Assembly (NCBI GenBank): GCA_016209015.1
Contig: JACQWY010000021.1
Coordinates: 206,853-270,852, forward strand
Source of the DNA: Gammaproteobacteria bacterium
GTDB taxonomy: Bacteria > Pseudomonadota > Gammaproteobacteria > Ga0077536
Direction of reading: 5' to 3'
Length of the DNA: 64,000 nt
Shown: one piece after another, positions 19,046-29,161 of the stretch
How positions within the stretch are numbered: position 1 is the first letter of the stretch
Layout of the letters: the number at the start of each line of letters is the position of its first letter
Translations under genes and position numbers: made by a program
Notes under the pieces: model-generated
What the model was told of the DNA's origin: nothing
Databases searched by the model: none
The model's input: only the letters and a program-made list of their open reading frames with translations

Positions 19046-19825
19046 ATGGCGAAAGGTCAGGCTGTCGCTAAAACCGAGCCCGCGCCGAAGAAGCCGGCGG
19101 GGCGGCGCGTCGCGCTGTGGCTCGGCGCGTTGTGCGCGCTCGCGCTGCTCGGCGGCGCCGGTTATTTCGCGCGGCTGATCTCGGATCCGGCGGCGATCCC
19201 GATCCGCAAGGTCACGGTCGAGGGCGACTTCGTGCATCTGACGCAGGAGCACGTGCAGCGCCTCGTGTCGGACGCGGTGCACGGCGGCTTCTTCCAGGTC
19301 GACGTCGCGGCGATCCGCTCGCGCATTCTCGATGAGCCCTGGCTCTACGATGCGAACGTGCGGCGCGTGTGGCCGGACACGATCAGCGTCAGCATCCGCG
19401 AGCAGCAGGCCGTCGCGGCCTGGGGCGAGACCTCCCTCCTGAACGCGGAGGGCGACATCTTCGCGCCGGAAGCCTCGACGCTGCCGACGGGGCTCGTGCG
19501 GCTGCGCGGTCCGGTCGGCACCGAGCTCGAGGTGCTGAGCACGTACCGCTCGATCGAACCGCGACTCGCCCAGCTCGGGCTGCATGTCGCGGCGGTCTCG
19601 CTGTCCGATCGCCGCGCGCTCGTGCTCGAGCTCGCGGGCGGCACGATGGTGATCGTGGGCAGGCACGCGGTGGAGAACCGGCTCGCGCGCTTCCAGCGCG
19701 TATTCGACACGCTGCTGCGCGACCACTGGGCGCAGATCGCGGTCGTCGACCTGCGGTACACGAACGGCTTCGCGATCCGGCGGCGCGACGAGGCGCCCGG
19801 TTCCGAGAAGGCGGGCAGGGGTTGA
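19046..19825 (+). CDS. ftsQ: FtsQ, divisome protein with POTRA domain
   Basis: FtsQ is a bitopic inner-membrane protein that links FtsK to FtsB/FtsL. It has a Lys/Pro-rich cytoplasmic tail, one membrane helix at about residues 25-43, a POTRA domain starting IRKVTVEGDFVHLTQEHVQRLV, and a beta domain with FFQVDVAAIRSRILDEPWLYDANVRRVWPDTISVSIREQ read in parts and LVLELAGGTMVIVGRH. At 259 residues it is close to E. coli FtsQ (276). AGGAG lies six bases before the ATG. Confidence 0.95.
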   Translation: MAKGQAVAKTEPAPKKPAGRRVALWLGALCALALLGGAGYFARLISDPAAIPIRKVTVEGDFVHLTQEHVQRLVSDAVHGGFFQVDVAAIRSRILDEPWLYDANVRRVWPDTISVSIREQQAVAAWGETSLLNAEGDIFAPEASTLPTGLVRLRGPVGTELEVLSTYRSIEPRLAQLGLHVAAVSLSDRRALVLELAGGTMVIVGRHAVENRLARFQRVFDTLLRDHWAQIAVVDLRYTNGFAIRRRDEAPGSEKAGRG

Positions 19826-19864
19826 AGCCAAGGTAAACGGGCGCAACGCAACGGAAACAATTGA

Positions 19865-21109
19865 ATGGTTCGTAAACAGGAAAAGAATTTGATCGTCGGT
19901 CTCGACATCGGCACCTCGAAGGTCGTGGCGATCGTCGGCGAAGTGACGCCCGAAGGCACGATCGAGGTCGTGGGGATCGGATCGCATCCTTCGCGCGGCC
20001 TGAAGAAAGGCGTGGTCGTCAACATCGAGTCGACCGTGCAGTCGATCCAGCGCGCCATCGAGGAAGCGGAATTGATGGCGGGCTGCGAGATCCACTCGGT
20101 GTACGCGGGCATCGCGGGCAGCCACATCCGTAGTCTGAACTCGCACGGCATCGTCGCGATCCGCGACAACGAAGTCACCGCGAACGACGTGGAACGGGTG
20201 ATCGACGCCGCGCGCGCGGTGGCGATCCCGGCCGACCAGAAGATCCTGCACATCCTGCCCCAGGAGTTCATCATCGACGGACAGGAAGGCATCCGCGAGC
20301 CGATCGGCATGTCCGGCGTGCGCCTCGAGGCGCGCGTCCACATGGTGACGGGCGCGGTCAGCGCGGCGCAGAACATCATCAAGTGTGTGCGCCGCTGCGG
20401 CCTGGAGGTCGACGACGTGATCCTGCAGCAGCTCGCCTCGTCCTACGCCGTGCTCGCGGAAGACGAGAAGGAGCTCGGCGTGTGTCTCTGCGACATCGGC
20501 GGCGGCACGACCGACATCGCGGTCTTCGTGCACGGCGCAATCCATCATTCCGCCGTCATCCCGATCGCGGGCGATCAGGTGACGAACGACATCGCAGTCG
20601 CGCTGCGTACGCCGACGCAGCACGCCGAGGACTTGAAGATCAAATACGCCTGCGCGCTCACGCAGCTCGCGGATCCCGACGAGACCATCGAAGTGCCGAG
20701 CGTGGGCGACCGCCCGCCGCGGCGTCTGGTGCGCCAGACGCTCGCCGAAGTCGTGGAGCCGCGCTACGAGGAGCTCTTCTCGCTCGTCGCCGCGGAGCTG
20801 AAGCGCAGCGGTTTCGACGGCATGATTGCGGCCGGCATGGTATTGACCGGCGGCGGCGCCCGCATGGAGGGCGCGATCGAGCTCGCCGAGGAAGTGTTCA
20901 ACATGCCCGTGCGTCTCGGCTCGCCGCAGTACGTCGCGGGGCTCGTCGACGTCGTGCGCAATCCGATCTACGCGACGGGCGTCGGACTCCTGCTTTTCGG
21001 CAGCCATTCGGGACACGTCGGCGGATCGCACAAGGGCGGCGGCGCGCGTCTGGAATCGGGCACGAATCTCTGGGAGCGGATGAAGAACTGGTTTCATGGG
21101 AATTTCTGA
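19865..21109 (+). CDS. ftsA: FtsA, actin-like membrane anchor of the Z ring
   Basis: FtsA is an ATP-binding actin homologue that tethers FtsZ to the membrane. The 414 residues include the phosphate-1 motif IVGLDIGTSKVVAIVGE, the SHMA/1C domain region HPSRGLKKGVVVNIE, phosphate-2 LCDIGGGTTDIAVF, the adenosine motif VLTGGGARMEGAIELAEEVF and a C-terminal amphipathic helix with LWERMKNWFHGNF, which inserts in the membrane. It lies 39 bases after ftsQ with a weak ribosome-binding site; ftsZ follows after 138 bases. Confidence 0.98.
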   Translation: MVRKQEKNLIVGLDIGTSKVVAIVGEVTPEGTIEVVGIGSHPSRGLKKGVVVNIESTVQSIQRAIEEAELMAGCEIHSVYAGIAGSHIRSLNSHGIVAIRDNEVTANDVERVIDAARAVAIPADQKILHILPQEFIIDGQEGIREPIGMSGVRLEARVHMVTGAVSAAQNIIKCVRRCGLEVDDVILQQLASSYAVLAEDEKELGVCLCDIGGGTTDIAVFVHGAIHHSAVIPIAGDQVTNDIAVALRTPTQHAEDLKIKYACALTQLADPDETIEVPSVGDRPPRRLVRQTLAEVVEPRYEELFSLVAAELKRSGFDGMIAAGMVLTGGGARMEGAIELAEEVFNMPVRLGSPQYVAGLVDVVRNPIYATGVGLLLFGSHSGHVGGSHKGGGARLESGTNLWERMKNWFHGNF

Positions 21110-21247
21110 AAAAGGGAACCGTCGTGCCGGGGAGCGGCGCGGCTTGGCTGCGGCAGGACAGGATCGCAGACGCTGGACTCGAGTTGGAAACAATCACGCC
21201 CCGTGCGCGGTCAGGCGACCCGGGGAAGAGATGCGGAGGGCTGAATA

Positions 21248-22444
21248 ATGTTTGAATTGATGGATGCGTACAGCCAGAGCGCTGTAATCAAGGTGATCGG
21301 TGTGGGCGGCGGCGGCGGCAACGCCATCCAGCACATGCTGACTGCGAATATCGAAGGTGTGGATTTCGTCTGCGCGAACACGGACGCGCAGGCGCTCAAG
21401 AACTCCGCGGTGAAAACCATCCTGCAACTGGGCAGCGACATCACGAAAGGGCTCGGCGCCGGCGCCAACCCCGACGTCGGCCGGCAGGCGGCGCTCGAGG
21501 ATCGCGATCGCATCAGCGACGTGCTCGAGGGCGCGGACATGGTATTCATCACCGCCGGCATGGGCGGCGGCACGGGCACGGGTGCGGCGCCGATCGTCGC
21601 GCAGCTCGCGAAGGAAATGGGCATCCTGACGGTCGCCGTCGTGACCCGGCCGTTTCCATTCGAAGGCCGCAAGCGCGCGGAGATCGCGATCAACGGGATC
21701 CGCGAGCTCTCGCAGTACGTCGATTCGCTGATCACGATCCCGAACGAGAAGCTGCTCTCGGTGCTCGGCCGCGACATCAGCCTGCTCGACGCGTTCAAGG
21801 CGGCGAACGACGTGCTGCTCGGCGCGGTGCAGGGCATCGCGGAGCTCATCACCTGCCCCGGCCTCATCAACGTCGACTTCGCCGACGTGCGGACCGTGAT
21901 GTCGGAAATGGGCATGGCCATGATGGGCACGGGCCGCGGCAAGGGCCCGGGCCGGGCGAAGGAGGCGGCCGAGGCCGCGATTTCGAGCCCGCTGCTCGAA
22001 GACATCAATCTCGCGGGCGCGAAGGGCATTCTGGTGAACATCACTTCGGGCCTCGACATCACGATGGGCGAGTTCGAAGAGGTCGGCAACACGGTGAAGA
22101 GCTTCGCCTCGGACAATGCCACCGTCGTCGTCGGCACGGTGATCGATCCCCAACTCCAGGGCGAACTCCGCGTGACGGTCGTCGCGACCGGCATCGGCGG
22201 CGCGACCTCCGGGCACGGCGGCGGCGAGAAGAAATCCCGCGACGACAACATCGCGACGATCGTCAAACCGGCCATCGATCGCGAGCCGCCGGTCGACTAC
22301 GGCAATCTCGATCGCCCGACGGTGCTGCGCAAGCGCCCCGATCTGCAGGCCGAGGCTCCGCAGGCGCCGGTGGTGAACACGACGGTCAATTCGCGCACCG
22401 ATTACCTCGACATCCCGGCCTTCCTGCGGCGTCAGGCGGACTGA
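21248..22444 (+). CDS. ftsZ: FtsZ, tubulin-like division GTPase
   Basis: FtsZ polymerises with GTP into the Z ring. The tubulin signature GGGTGTGAAP is near residue 105, preceded by IKVIGVGGGGGNAI at the N-terminus and VDFVCANTDAQAL; the T7 synergy loop with NVDFADVRTVMSEMG is near residue 210. The C-terminal peptide DYLDIPAFLRRQAD, which binds FtsA and ZipA, closes the 398-residue protein after a disordered linker. GGAGG sits upstream of the ATG. The 138 bases before it (21110-21247) may hold an internal promoter, but I could not pick out convincing elements. Confidence 0.98.
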   Translation: MFELMDAYSQSAVIKVIGVGGGGGNAIQHMLTANIEGVDFVCANTDAQALKNSAVKTILQLGSDITKGLGAGANPDVGRQAALEDRDRISDVLEGADMVFITAGMGGGTGTGAAPIVAQLAKEMGILTVAVVTRPFPFEGRKRAEIAINGIRELSQYVDSLITIPNEKLLSVLGRDISLLDAFKAANDVLLGAVQGIAELITCPGLINVDFADVRTVMSEMGMAMMGTGRGKGPGRAKEAAEAAISSPLLEDINLAGAKGILVNITSGLDITMGEFEEVGNTVKSFASDNATVVVGTVIDPQLQGELRVTVVATGIGGATSGHGGGEKKSRDDNIATIVKPAIDREPPVDYGNLDRPTVLRKRPDLQAEAPQAPVVNTTVNSRTDYLDIPAFLRRQAD

Positions 22445-22531
22445 CGGTTAAGGTACTGTTCAGGCGCGAGCAGGCAAGATCCGCATACGTCGGGCGAGGA
22501 AAAAGAGATAACTCTTTGAATTTAGATGGCT

Positions 22532-22561
22532 TATCGCTGTGCAATATGCTGTGATATCATG
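22532..22561 (+). promoter_or_regulatory. Putative lpxC promoter with extended -10
   Basis: In the 158-base ftsZ-lpxC gap, TATCAT at 22556-22561 is preceded by TG one base upstream (22553-22554), an extended -10 element. A weak -35 match TTATCG lies at 22532-22537, 18 bases away. The surrounding stretch is clearly more A+T rich than its neighbours, which fits a promoter that lets lpxC be expressed apart from ftsZ. Confidence 0.55.
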
Positions 22562-22602
22562 CCGGCGGGCGCCACCTTGCTCAGGGGGAAGCGGGGCTTG
22601 TA

Positions 22603-23511
22603 ATGATTAATCAACGAACACTAAAAAATGTCATCCGCGCCACCGGCGTCGGGCTCCACACCGGACGCAAGGTGTTCCTGACCTTGCGACCCGCCGCGCC
22701 CGACACGGGCATCGTGTTCCGACGCGTCGATCTCAACCCCGTGGTCGAGATCCCGGCGCGGGCGGAGAACGTCGGTGATACCAGCCTCTCGACGAGCCTC
22801 GTGCGGGAAGGCGCGCGTATCTCGACCGTGGAGCATCTGCTCTCGGCCTTCGCGGGTCTCGGCATAGACAACGCCTATGTCGATCTCAGTGCGCCCGAAG
22901 TGCCGATCATGGACGGCAGCGCGGGGCCGTTCGTATTCCTGATCCAGTCGGCCGGCGTCGAAGAGCAGAATGCGCCGAAGAAGTTCATCCGCATCAAGCG
23001 CACGATCTCCGTCAAGGATGGCGACAAGTGGGCGCGCTTCGAGCCGTTCGCCGGCTTCAAAGTGTCGTTCGCGATCGAGTTCGATCATCCCTTCTTCCAG
23101 CAGAGCAGCAAGCACGCCGAAATCGACTTCTCGACCACCTCCTTCGTGAAGGAAGTGAGCCGGGCCCGCACGTTCGGATTCATGCGTGACGTCGAACTGC
23201 TGCGCGGGCGCAACCTCGCGCTCGGTGGGAGCCTGGACAACGCAGTGGTCGTGGACGACTACCGCGTGCTGAACGAAGACGGGCTGCGCTACGAAGACGA
23301 GTTCGTGAAGCACAAGATCCTGGACGCGATCGGCGATCTCTACCTGCTGGGCTTCAGCCTGATCGGCGCGTTCCGCGGTCACAAGTCCGGCCACGAGTTG
23401 AACAACCAGCTGCTCCGCAAGCTGCTCGCATCGAAATCGGCATGGGAGCTCGTCTCCTATCCCGCGGGCCAGGAGGCTCCGATTTCGTTCATGCAGCCGA
23501 TGCCCGCCTGA
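22603..23511 (+). CDS. lpxC: LpxC, UDP-3-O-acyl-GlcNAc deacetylase
   Basis: LpxC is the zinc enzyme for the committed step of lipid A synthesis. The 302-residue sequence has the [19 protein letters not shown] start, the zinc-binding [53 protein letters not shown] and [19 protein letters not shown] with the second metal His and Asp, then [17 protein letters not shown]. The length equals the family norm of about 305. A GGGGGAAG tract lies upstream of the ATG. A hairpin at 23542 ends the dcw transcript here. FtsH control of LpxC acts on its C-terminus, but the E. coli-type degron is not evident. Confidence 0.98.
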   Translation: MINQRTLKNVIRATGVGLHTGRKVFLTLRPAAPDTGIVFRRVDLNPVVEIPARAENVGDTSLSTSLVREGARISTVEHLLSAFAGLGIDNAYVDLSAPEVPIMDGSAGPFVFLIQSAGVEEQNAPKKFIRIKRTISVKDGDKWARFEPFAGFKVSFAIEFDHPFFQQSSKHAEIDFSTTSFVKEVSRARTFGFMRDVELLRGRNLALGGSLDNAVVVDDYRVLNEDGLRYEDEFVKHKILDAIGDLYLLGFSLIGAFRGHKSGHELNNQLLRKLLASKSAWELVSYPAGQEAPISFMQPMPA

Positions 23512-23541
23512 CGCGGCGTTTCGTCACATCCTGACCTCGAA

Positions 23542-23570
23542 CGCCCGCCGCTCCCCGGCGGGCGTTTCAT
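23542..23570 (+). terminator. Rho-independent terminator between lpxC and dciA (probably bidirectional)
   Basis: CGCCCGCCG (23542-23550) pairs with CGGCGGGCG (23556-23564) across a five-base loop, followed by TTTCATTT. The two genes converge here, so it can end both transcripts, though the T run is short. Confidence 0.75.
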
Positions 23571-23588
23571 TTCCGGCCCTCGCGGTAC

Positions 23589-23897
23589 TCAGATGGGTGG
23601 TGCACCCGCCACTCTGATCCGAATGTTCCTGACGCCGGGAAATCCCTCGTCCGTGGCCAACAGGCGCAGGATGTCCGGCACGCTGTAACGCAATCGCGCA
23701 GCCCAGGCTGCCGAGGACGCGAGCAGGACGAGCGTCTCGTCGCGGACCACGGCAACTTCGGCATGCGGCGCGAGCGTCGGCGGCAACAAGGCTTTGAGGC
23801 GCTCGTTCAGGCGCTTCAACTCGCCGGCCTGTGCCGTGAGGCGGCGCAATGCCTCGCTCTGGCCGGCGATGACGCCGATGCGGGTCGGCGATTTCAT
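23589..23897 (-). CDS. dciA: DciA-like DUF721 protein (helicase operator)
   Basis: DciA is the ancestral partner of the replicative helicase DnaB in bacteria without DnaC. The 102-residue product from the ATG at 23897 is a DUF721 domain: LNERLKALLPPTLAPHAEVAVVRDETLVLLASSAAWAARLRY in parts, then VPDILRLLATDEGFPGVRNIRIRVAG, the typical KH-like hydrophobic pattern. GGGA six bases upstream supports this start; the longer frame adds a low-complexity Arg/Ser stretch. Position between lpxC and secA on the opposite strand is conserved in Pseudomonas-type genomes. Its 230-base divergent spacer with secA has a possible -10 (TACACT at 24059) but no clear -35. Confidence 0.85.
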   Translation of the reverse strand: MKSPTRIGVIAGQSEALRRLTAQAGELKRLNERLKALLPPTLAPHAEVAVVRDETLVLLASSAAWAARLRYSVPDILRLLATDEGFPGVRNIRIRVAGAPPI

Positions 23898-24127
23898 GAT
23901 GTCCCGCGCAGTGCGGAGTCCGGTGCACGGGCGTGAGGGGCGGCTAGAGGGGCGCTCGGATCGTTCATGTCCGCAGTCTACCAAACCGGCCGTGGCGATG
24001 CGGCCGCCGGCCGTTTCCGCAGCCTGTCCACGCGAATCAACCCGCCGTGCGGCTTTGCTACACTATGCCATTTCGTGCGCTCGGGACCCCGACGCAGCAC
24101 GGAGCCGATCATGCTCTCGAGGAACGT

Positions 24128-26875
24128 ATGACAGACAGCTCGCAACCTCTGGGGCGCAGGATACTGCGCGCCCTGTTCGGCAGCCGCAACGACCGGCTCA
24201 TCAAACGCATGCGCAAGACGGTCGATGCGATCAACGCGCTCGAGCAGGGCATCAGCCAGTTGTCCGACGAAGCCCTCGCGGCGAAGACGCTCGAGTTCAA
24301 GGAACGGCTGGCTTCCGGCACGGCGCTCGATGATCTGCTGCCCGAGGCATTCGCCGTGGTACGCGAGGCCGGCAACCGCGTGCTCACCATGCGCCATTTC
24401 GACGTCCAGCTCATCGGCGGCATGGTGCTGCACCAGGGTCGCATCGCCGAGATGCGTACCGGTGAAGGCAAGACGCTCGTCGCGACGCTGCCCGCCTACC
24501 TCAACGCGCTGACCGGACGCGGCGTCCACGTCGTCACGGTCAACGATTATCTCGCGAAGCGCGACGCGGAATGGATCGGCAAGATCTACCGCTTCCTCGG
24601 TCTGACCGTGGGCACGGTACTCTCGGGGCTCGACCAGGAGCAGCGCCGCGAGGCCTACGGTGCCGACATCACCTACGGCACGAACAACGAATTCGGTTTC
24701 GACTACCTGCGCGACAACATGGCGTTCGCGAAGGATCAGCGCGTGCAGCGCGAGCTCGCCTACGCCATCGTCGACGAAGTGGACTCGATCCTCGTCGACG
24801 AGGCGCGCACGCCGCTCATCATTTCCGGACCGACCGACGATCGCAGCGATCTCTACATCAAGGTCAACGCGCTCATCCCGAAGCTCGTCCGCCAGGCTGA
24901 AGAAGAAGGCGATGGCGATTACTGGGTCGACGAGAAGGCGCGCCAGACGCATCTGACGGAACGCGGCCACGAGCACGTCGAGGAATTGCTGACATCGGCG
25001 GGCCTCCTCGCCGAAGGCGACAGTCTCTACAGCGTCGCGAACATTTCGCTGATGCATCACGTCAATGCGGCGCTGCGCGCGCACGCGCTGTTCGCACGCG
25101 ACGTCGACTACGTCGTGAAGGACGGAGAAGTCGTAATCGTCGACGAGTTCACGGGGCGCACGATGCCGGGCCGGCGCTGGTCGGAAGGCCTGCACCAGGC
25201 CGTCGAGGCGAAGGAAGGCGCGCGCATCCAGCTCGAGAACCAGACGCTCGCCTCGATCACCTATCAGAACTACTTCAGGATCTACGGCAAGCTCGCCGGC
25301 ATGACCGGCACGGCGGACACCGAAGCCTACGAGTTCCAGCAGATCTACGGTCTCGAGGTCGTGGTGATTCCGACCCACAAGCCGATGATCCGCATCGACA
25401 ACGGCGATGTCGTATTCCTGACCGCGAAGGAGAAGTACAAGGCGATCATCGAGGACATCAAGGATTGCATGCAGCGCAAGCAGCCCGTGCTCGTCGGTAC
25501 GACTTCGATCGAGACCTCGGAATACCTCTCCGGGCTCCTCACGCAGGAGAAGATCGAACACCAGGTGCTGAACGCGAAATTCCACGAGAAGGAAGCGCAG
25601 ATCGTCGCGCAGGCCGGTCGCCCCGGCACGGTGACGGTCGCGACGAACATGGCCGGCCGCGGCACGGACATCGTGCTCGGCGGCAGCCTCGAGGCCGAGC
25701 TCGCCGGACTCCCGGACGCCTCGCCCGAGCAGATCGCGGAAGTGCGCGCCGCCTGGCAGCAGCGCCATGACGCCGTCGTCGCGGCCGGCGGCCTGCACAT
25801 CGTCGGCACCGAGCGTCACGAATCGCGGCGCATCGACAATCAGCTCCGCGGCCGTTCCGGTCGCCAGGGCGACCCGGGCTCGAGCCGCTTCTACCTCTCG
25901 CTCGAGGACAACCTCATGCGCATCTTCGCCTCCGATCGCGTGGCGGGGCTCATGCAGAAGCTCGGCATGCAGGAAGGCGAGGCGATCGAGCATCCGTGGG
26001 TGACGAAGGCGATCGAGAACGCGCAGCGCAAGGTCGAAGGCCGCAACTTCGACATCCGTAAGCAGCTCCTCGAGTTCGACGACGTCGCGAACGATCAGCG
26101 CAAGCACGTCTACGAGCAGCGCCGCGAGCTGATGGAGGCCGACGACATCTCGGAGAACATCCGCGGTATCCGGCACGACATCGTCAACGATCAGATCGAC
26201 AACTTCATCCGTCCCGACAGCTATCACGAGGACTGGGACGTCGCCGGACTCGCGCAGGCGCTGCAGCGTGACTTCGGCCACGACGTCCCGCTCGAAGCCT
26301 GGCTCGAGGCGGACGACAACATCACGGAGAACCAGATCCGCCAGCGCATCGTCGAGACGCTGGAGCAGCATTACACCGACAAGGAGCAACTCGTCGGCGC
26401 CGACGTGCTGAGGGAATTCGAGCGCGCGGTGATGCTGCAGGTGCTCGACGGGCATTGGAAGGAGCATCTCGCGGCGATGGATCATCTGCGGCAGGGCATC
26501 CATCTGCGCAGCTACGCGCAGAAGAACCCGAAGCAGGAGTACAAGCGCGAAGCCTTCGAGATGTTCGCGCGCATGCTGCAGGAAATCATGCGCGACGTGA
26601 TCGGCATCCTCTCGCGCGTGGAAGTGCGCGCCCGGGACGAAGTCGAAGCCATCGAAGAGCAACGCCGACAGGCCGCGGCCATGCCTCAGCAACAGGTGCA
26701 CGCGAGCTTCAGTGCGATGTCCGGCGAGGAAGAATCGCCGCCGCCGAATCTCGGCACACCGGACGAGCCCGCGCACGAGCCGTTCGTGCGGAACGAGCGC
26801 AAGGTCGGACGCAACGAGCCGTGTCCGTGCGGCTCCGGTAAGAAGTACAAGCAGTGTCACGGCAGGCTCGCCTGA
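24128..26875 (+). CDS. secA: SecA, preprotein translocase ATPase
   Basis: SecA drives secretory proteins through SecYEG. The 915-residue protein has Walker [21 protein letters not shown] near residue 110, [38 protein letters not shown] with the DEVD box, [24 protein letters not shown] in parts, [34 protein letters not shown] in parts, and a C-terminal zinc-binding [17 protein letters not shown] that serves SecB. The ATG at 24128 follows GAGGAA; the open frame continues upstream without family similarity. Confidence 0.98.
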   Translation: MTDSSQPLGRRILRALFGSRNDRLIKRMRKTVDAINALEQGISQLSDEALAAKTLEFKERLASGTALDDLLPEAFAVVREAGNRVLTMRHFDVQLIGGMVLHQGRIAEMRTGEGKTLVATLPAYLNALTGRGVHVVTVNDYLAKRDAEWIGKIYRFLGLTVGTVLSGLDQEQRREAYGADITYGTNNEFGFDYLRDNMAFAKDQRVQRELAYAIVDEVDSILVDEARTPLIISGPTDDRSDLYIKVNALIPKLVRQAEEEGDGDYWVDEKARQTHLTERGHEHVEELLTSAGLLAEGDSLYSVANISLMHHVNAALRAHALFARDVDYVVKDGEVVIVDEFTGRTMPGRRWSEGLHQAVEAKEGARIQLENQTLASITYQNYFRIYGKLAGMTGTADTEAYEFQQIYGLEVVVIPTHKPMIRIDNGDVVFLTAKEKYKAIIEDIKDCMQRKQPVLVGTTSIETSEYLSGLLTQEKIEHQVLNAKFHEKEAQIVAQAGRPGTVTVATNMAGRGTDIVLGGSLEAELAGLPDASPEQIAEVRAAWQQRHDAVVAAGGLHIVGTERHESRRIDNQLRGRSGRQGDPGSSRFYLSLEDNLMRIFASDRVAGLMQKLGMQEGEAIEHPWVTKAIENAQRKVEGRNFDIRKQLLEFDDVANDQRKHVYEQRRELMEADDISENIRGIRHDIVNDQIDNFIRPDSYHEDWDVAGLAQALQRDFGHDVPLEAWLEADDNITENQIRQRIVETLEQHYTDKEQLVGADVLREFERAVMLQVLDGHWKEHLAAMDHLRQGIHLRSYAQKNPKQEYKREAFEMFARMLQEIMRDVIGILSRVEVRARDEVEAIEEQRRQAAAMPQQQVHASFSAMSGEEESPPPNLGTPDEPAHEPFVRNERKVGRNEPCPCGSGKKYKQCHGRLA

Positions 26876-26897
26876 AACCCCGTGCGCGGAGATTGAC

Positions 26898-28109
26898 GTG
26901 AAGATCGAATTCAGCGAAACGCCGCGGATCGTCGCGGGTGTGCGCCTCGCCACCGTCTCGGCGGGCGTGAAGACCCCCGGCCGCAAGGACCTCACGCTCA
27001 TCGCCTTCGACGCCGGCACGACGGTCGCAGGCGTGTTCACGCGGAACGCCTTCTGCGCGGCGCCGGTCACGGTCTCGCGCGAGCATCTCGTCGCGACGGC
27101 CCCGCGTCTGCTCGTCGTGAATTCCGGCAACGCGAATGCCGGCACGGGCAGCCAGGGTCACGCCGATGCGCGCGAAGTCTGCGCCGTCGCCGCCCGCGAG
27201 TTCGGCTGCGCGACCGCGGCAGTGCTGCCGTTCTCGACCGGCGTCATCGGTCAGAGACTGCCCGTGGAACGCATCCTGAACGTGCTCCCCGAAGCCGTGA
27301 GCGCGCTCGCGCCGGGCGGCTGGGACGATGCCGCGCACGGGATCATGACGACCGATACCGTCCCGAAGTGTGCCTCGGTCGCGATCGAGAGCGAAGGCTT
27401 CGCGTGCACGATCACCGGCATCGCCAAAGGTGCAGGCATGATCAAGCCGGACATGGCGACGATGCTCGGCTATGTCGCGACCGACGCCGCGATCGCGACG
27501 AGCGATCTGCAGGCCGCGCTCGCGCAGGCGGCCGACCGGAGCTTCAACCGCATCACGATCGACGGCGACACCTCGACGAACGACAGCCTGATCCTGGCCG
27601 CGACCGGTGCCGGGCCCCAGGGCCGCACGGCGCCCGGTGCACCGGGGTGGGAGGCTTTCGTCACGGGCCTCGAGCAAGTCTGCGAGTCACTCGCGCGCGC
27701 GATCGTGCGGGACGGTGAAGGCGCGACGAAGCTCGTGAAAGTCAGCGTCGTCGGCGGGCGCTCCGAAGCGGACTGTCTCAAGGTCGCATACGCCGTCGGC
27801 GAGTCGCCGCTCGTGAAGACCGCCCTCTTCGCGGGCGACCCGAACTGGGGCCGCATCCTCGCGGCAACCGGCCGTTCCGGCGTCGCCGGGCTCGACATCT
27901 CGAAGGTCTCGCTCGCGCTCAATGACTATTTCATCGTGCGCGACGGCGAGCCGGCCGCCGGCTACGAAGAGAAGATCGCCGCCGACATCATGAAAGGCGC
28001 CGAGTACGATATCGTGATCGACCTGGGCGCGGGCCCGGCATCGGCCTTCGTGCTCACCTGCGATTTCTCCTACGACTACGTCAAGATCAACGCGGAATAC
28101 CGCAGCTGA
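26898..28109 (+). CDS. argJ: ArgJ, glutamate N-acetyltransferase / ornithine acetyltransferase
   Basis: ArgJ recycles the acetyl group in arginine synthesis by moving it from N-acetylornithine to glutamate. The self-cleaving site MATMLGYVATDA is present, with the nucleophilic Thr188 that becomes the beta-chain N-terminus. Other motifs are NSGNANAGTGSQG, GIMTTDTVPK, AKGAGMIKPD, TIDGDTSTNDS and GDPNWGRILAA. The GTG start gives 403 residues, the normal precursor size. It lies 22 bases after secA and may be cotranscribed. Confidence 0.96.
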   Translation: MKIEFSETPRIVAGVRLATVSAGVKTPGRKDLTLIAFDAGTTVAGVFTRNAFCAAPVTVSREHLVATAPRLLVVNSGNANAGTGSQGHADAREVCAVAAREFGCATAAVLPFSTGVIGQRLPVERILNVLPEAVSALAPGGWDDAAHGIMTTDTVPKCASVAIESEGFACTITGIAKGAGMIKPDMATMLGYVATDAAIATSDLQAALAQAADRSFNRITIDGDTSTNDSLILAATGAGPQGRTAPGAPGWEAFVTGLEQVCESLARAIVRDGEGATKLVKVSVVGGRSEADCLKVAYAVGESPLVKTALFAGDPNWGRILAATGRSGVAGLDISKVSLALNDYFIVRDGEPAAGYEEKIAADIMKGAEYDIVIDLGAGPASAFVLTCDFSYDYVKINAEYRS

Positions 28110-28133
28110 TCGCGGCGCCGCGCGCCGTTCCGC

Positions 28134-29123
28134 ATGAGTATCACTCTGCACGTCGTCGCCGCCGTCATCCGCGGCGCCGACGGCGGCATCCTGCTCGCGC
28201 TGCGGCCGCGCCACCTTCACCAGGGCGGTCTCTGGGAATTTCCGGGCGGCAAGCTCAGTACCGGTGAGACGCCGCGCGCGGCACTGCGACGGGAACTCGA
28301 GGAAGAGCTCGGGATCCGCGCCGCGAATGCCGCGCCGCTGATCCAGATCCTGCATCGCTATCCCGATCGGGAAGTCTTTCTCGACGTTTTCGAGGTCACG
28401 CGATGGGCCGGCGAACCGCACGGCCGCGAGGGCCAGGAAGTCCGTTGGGTCGCGCCGGACTCGCTCGACGACTATGCGTTTCCCGCGGCGAATCTGCCCA
28501 TCGTGCGGGCCGCGCAGCTCCCGCGGGCGGTGCTCGTAACGCCGGAGCCCGCAGCCGTAGACGAATTCCTGGCGATGCTCGACTCAGCACTCGCACGGGG
28601 CATCGGGCTGGTCATCCTGCGCGCAAAAACGCTCGCGCCGAGTGCTTATCTCGAGCTCGCCGCAGCCGCGCGCGAATGCTGTGTTCGACGCGGTGCGAAG
28701 CTCCTGTTGAACGCGCCCGTCGAGATGCTCGCGAATGTGGACGCCGACGGCCTGCATCTCCCGTCGCACGTGTTGATGGCGACGCGCGAACGTCCGATCG
28801 ATGCCGCACGCCTCCTGAGCGCGGCGTGTCACGACGAGGTCGAGCTTGCGCAGGCGCGACGTCTCGGCTGCGCCTTCGCGCTGCTCTCACCGGTGGCCGC
28901 CACGCCGACGCATCCGGATGCCCGGCCGCTCGGCTGGACGCGCGCGGCGAAGTGGGTGCGTGCCGCGACGCTGCCGGTGTATGCGCTCGGCGGCATGCAG
29001 CGCGCGGATCTCGCGATCGCGGTCGGTGCGGGCTGTCAGGGGATCGCCGCCATCCGCAGCGTATGGACGTCAGGCGACTGGCGCGCAGAGACGTTGCGCA
29101 AGGAATTGAGCGAGGATTACTGA
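28134..29123 (+). CDS. Fusion of Nudix (MutT-like) hydrolase and ThiE/TenI-like domain
   Basis: The first 130 residues are a MutT-type Nudix domain with a complete Nudix box, GKLSTGETPRAALRRELEEELGI, read in two parts, and WEFPGGK before it; such enzymes clean up 8-oxo-dGTP and similar nucleotides. Residues of about 145-325 form a ThiE/TenI-like TIM barrel with ILRAKTL, GLHLPSHVLM, LSPVAATPTHPDARPLGW and YALGGM. Residues needed for thiamin phosphate synthesis look degraded: the INDR motif reads LNAP. The fusion itself recurs in gammaproteobacteria next to argJ/secA. The role of the second domain is unknown; I do not call it thiamin synthesis. Confidence 0.88.
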   Translation: MSITLHVVAAVIRGADGGILLALRPRHLHQGGLWEFPGGKLSTGETPRAALRRELEEELGIRAANAAPLIQILHRYPDREVFLDVFEVTRWAGEPHGREGQEVRWVAPDSLDDYAFPAANLPIVRAAQLPRAVLVTPEPAAVDEFLAMLDSALARGIGLVILRAKTLAPSAYLELAAAARECCVRRGAKLLLNAPVEMLANVDADGLHLPSHVLMATRERPIDAARLLSAACHDEVELAQARRLGCAFALLSPVAATPTHPDARPLGWTRAAKWVRAATLPVYALGGMQRADLAIAVGAGCQGIAAIRSVWTSGDWRAETLRKELSEDY

Positions 29124-29161
29124 GACGACGGAGCGACGCCGTCAGCGGACGAAGCAGGCGT

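Noticed and set aside
21110..21247. Promoter in the ftsA-ftsZ gap
   Set aside because: No -35/-10 pair better than chance for this composition; internal promoters occur here in other species, but the sequence alone does not show one.
23978..27145. Minus-strand open frame of over 1000 codons opposite secA and argJ
   Set aside because: High G+C removes stops from the antisense frame; the composition is shadow-like and secA has every motif.
29124..29161. Terminator between the Nudix/ThiE-like gene and zapD
   Set aside because: Only a 5-base stem (GACGG/CCGTC) without a T run.
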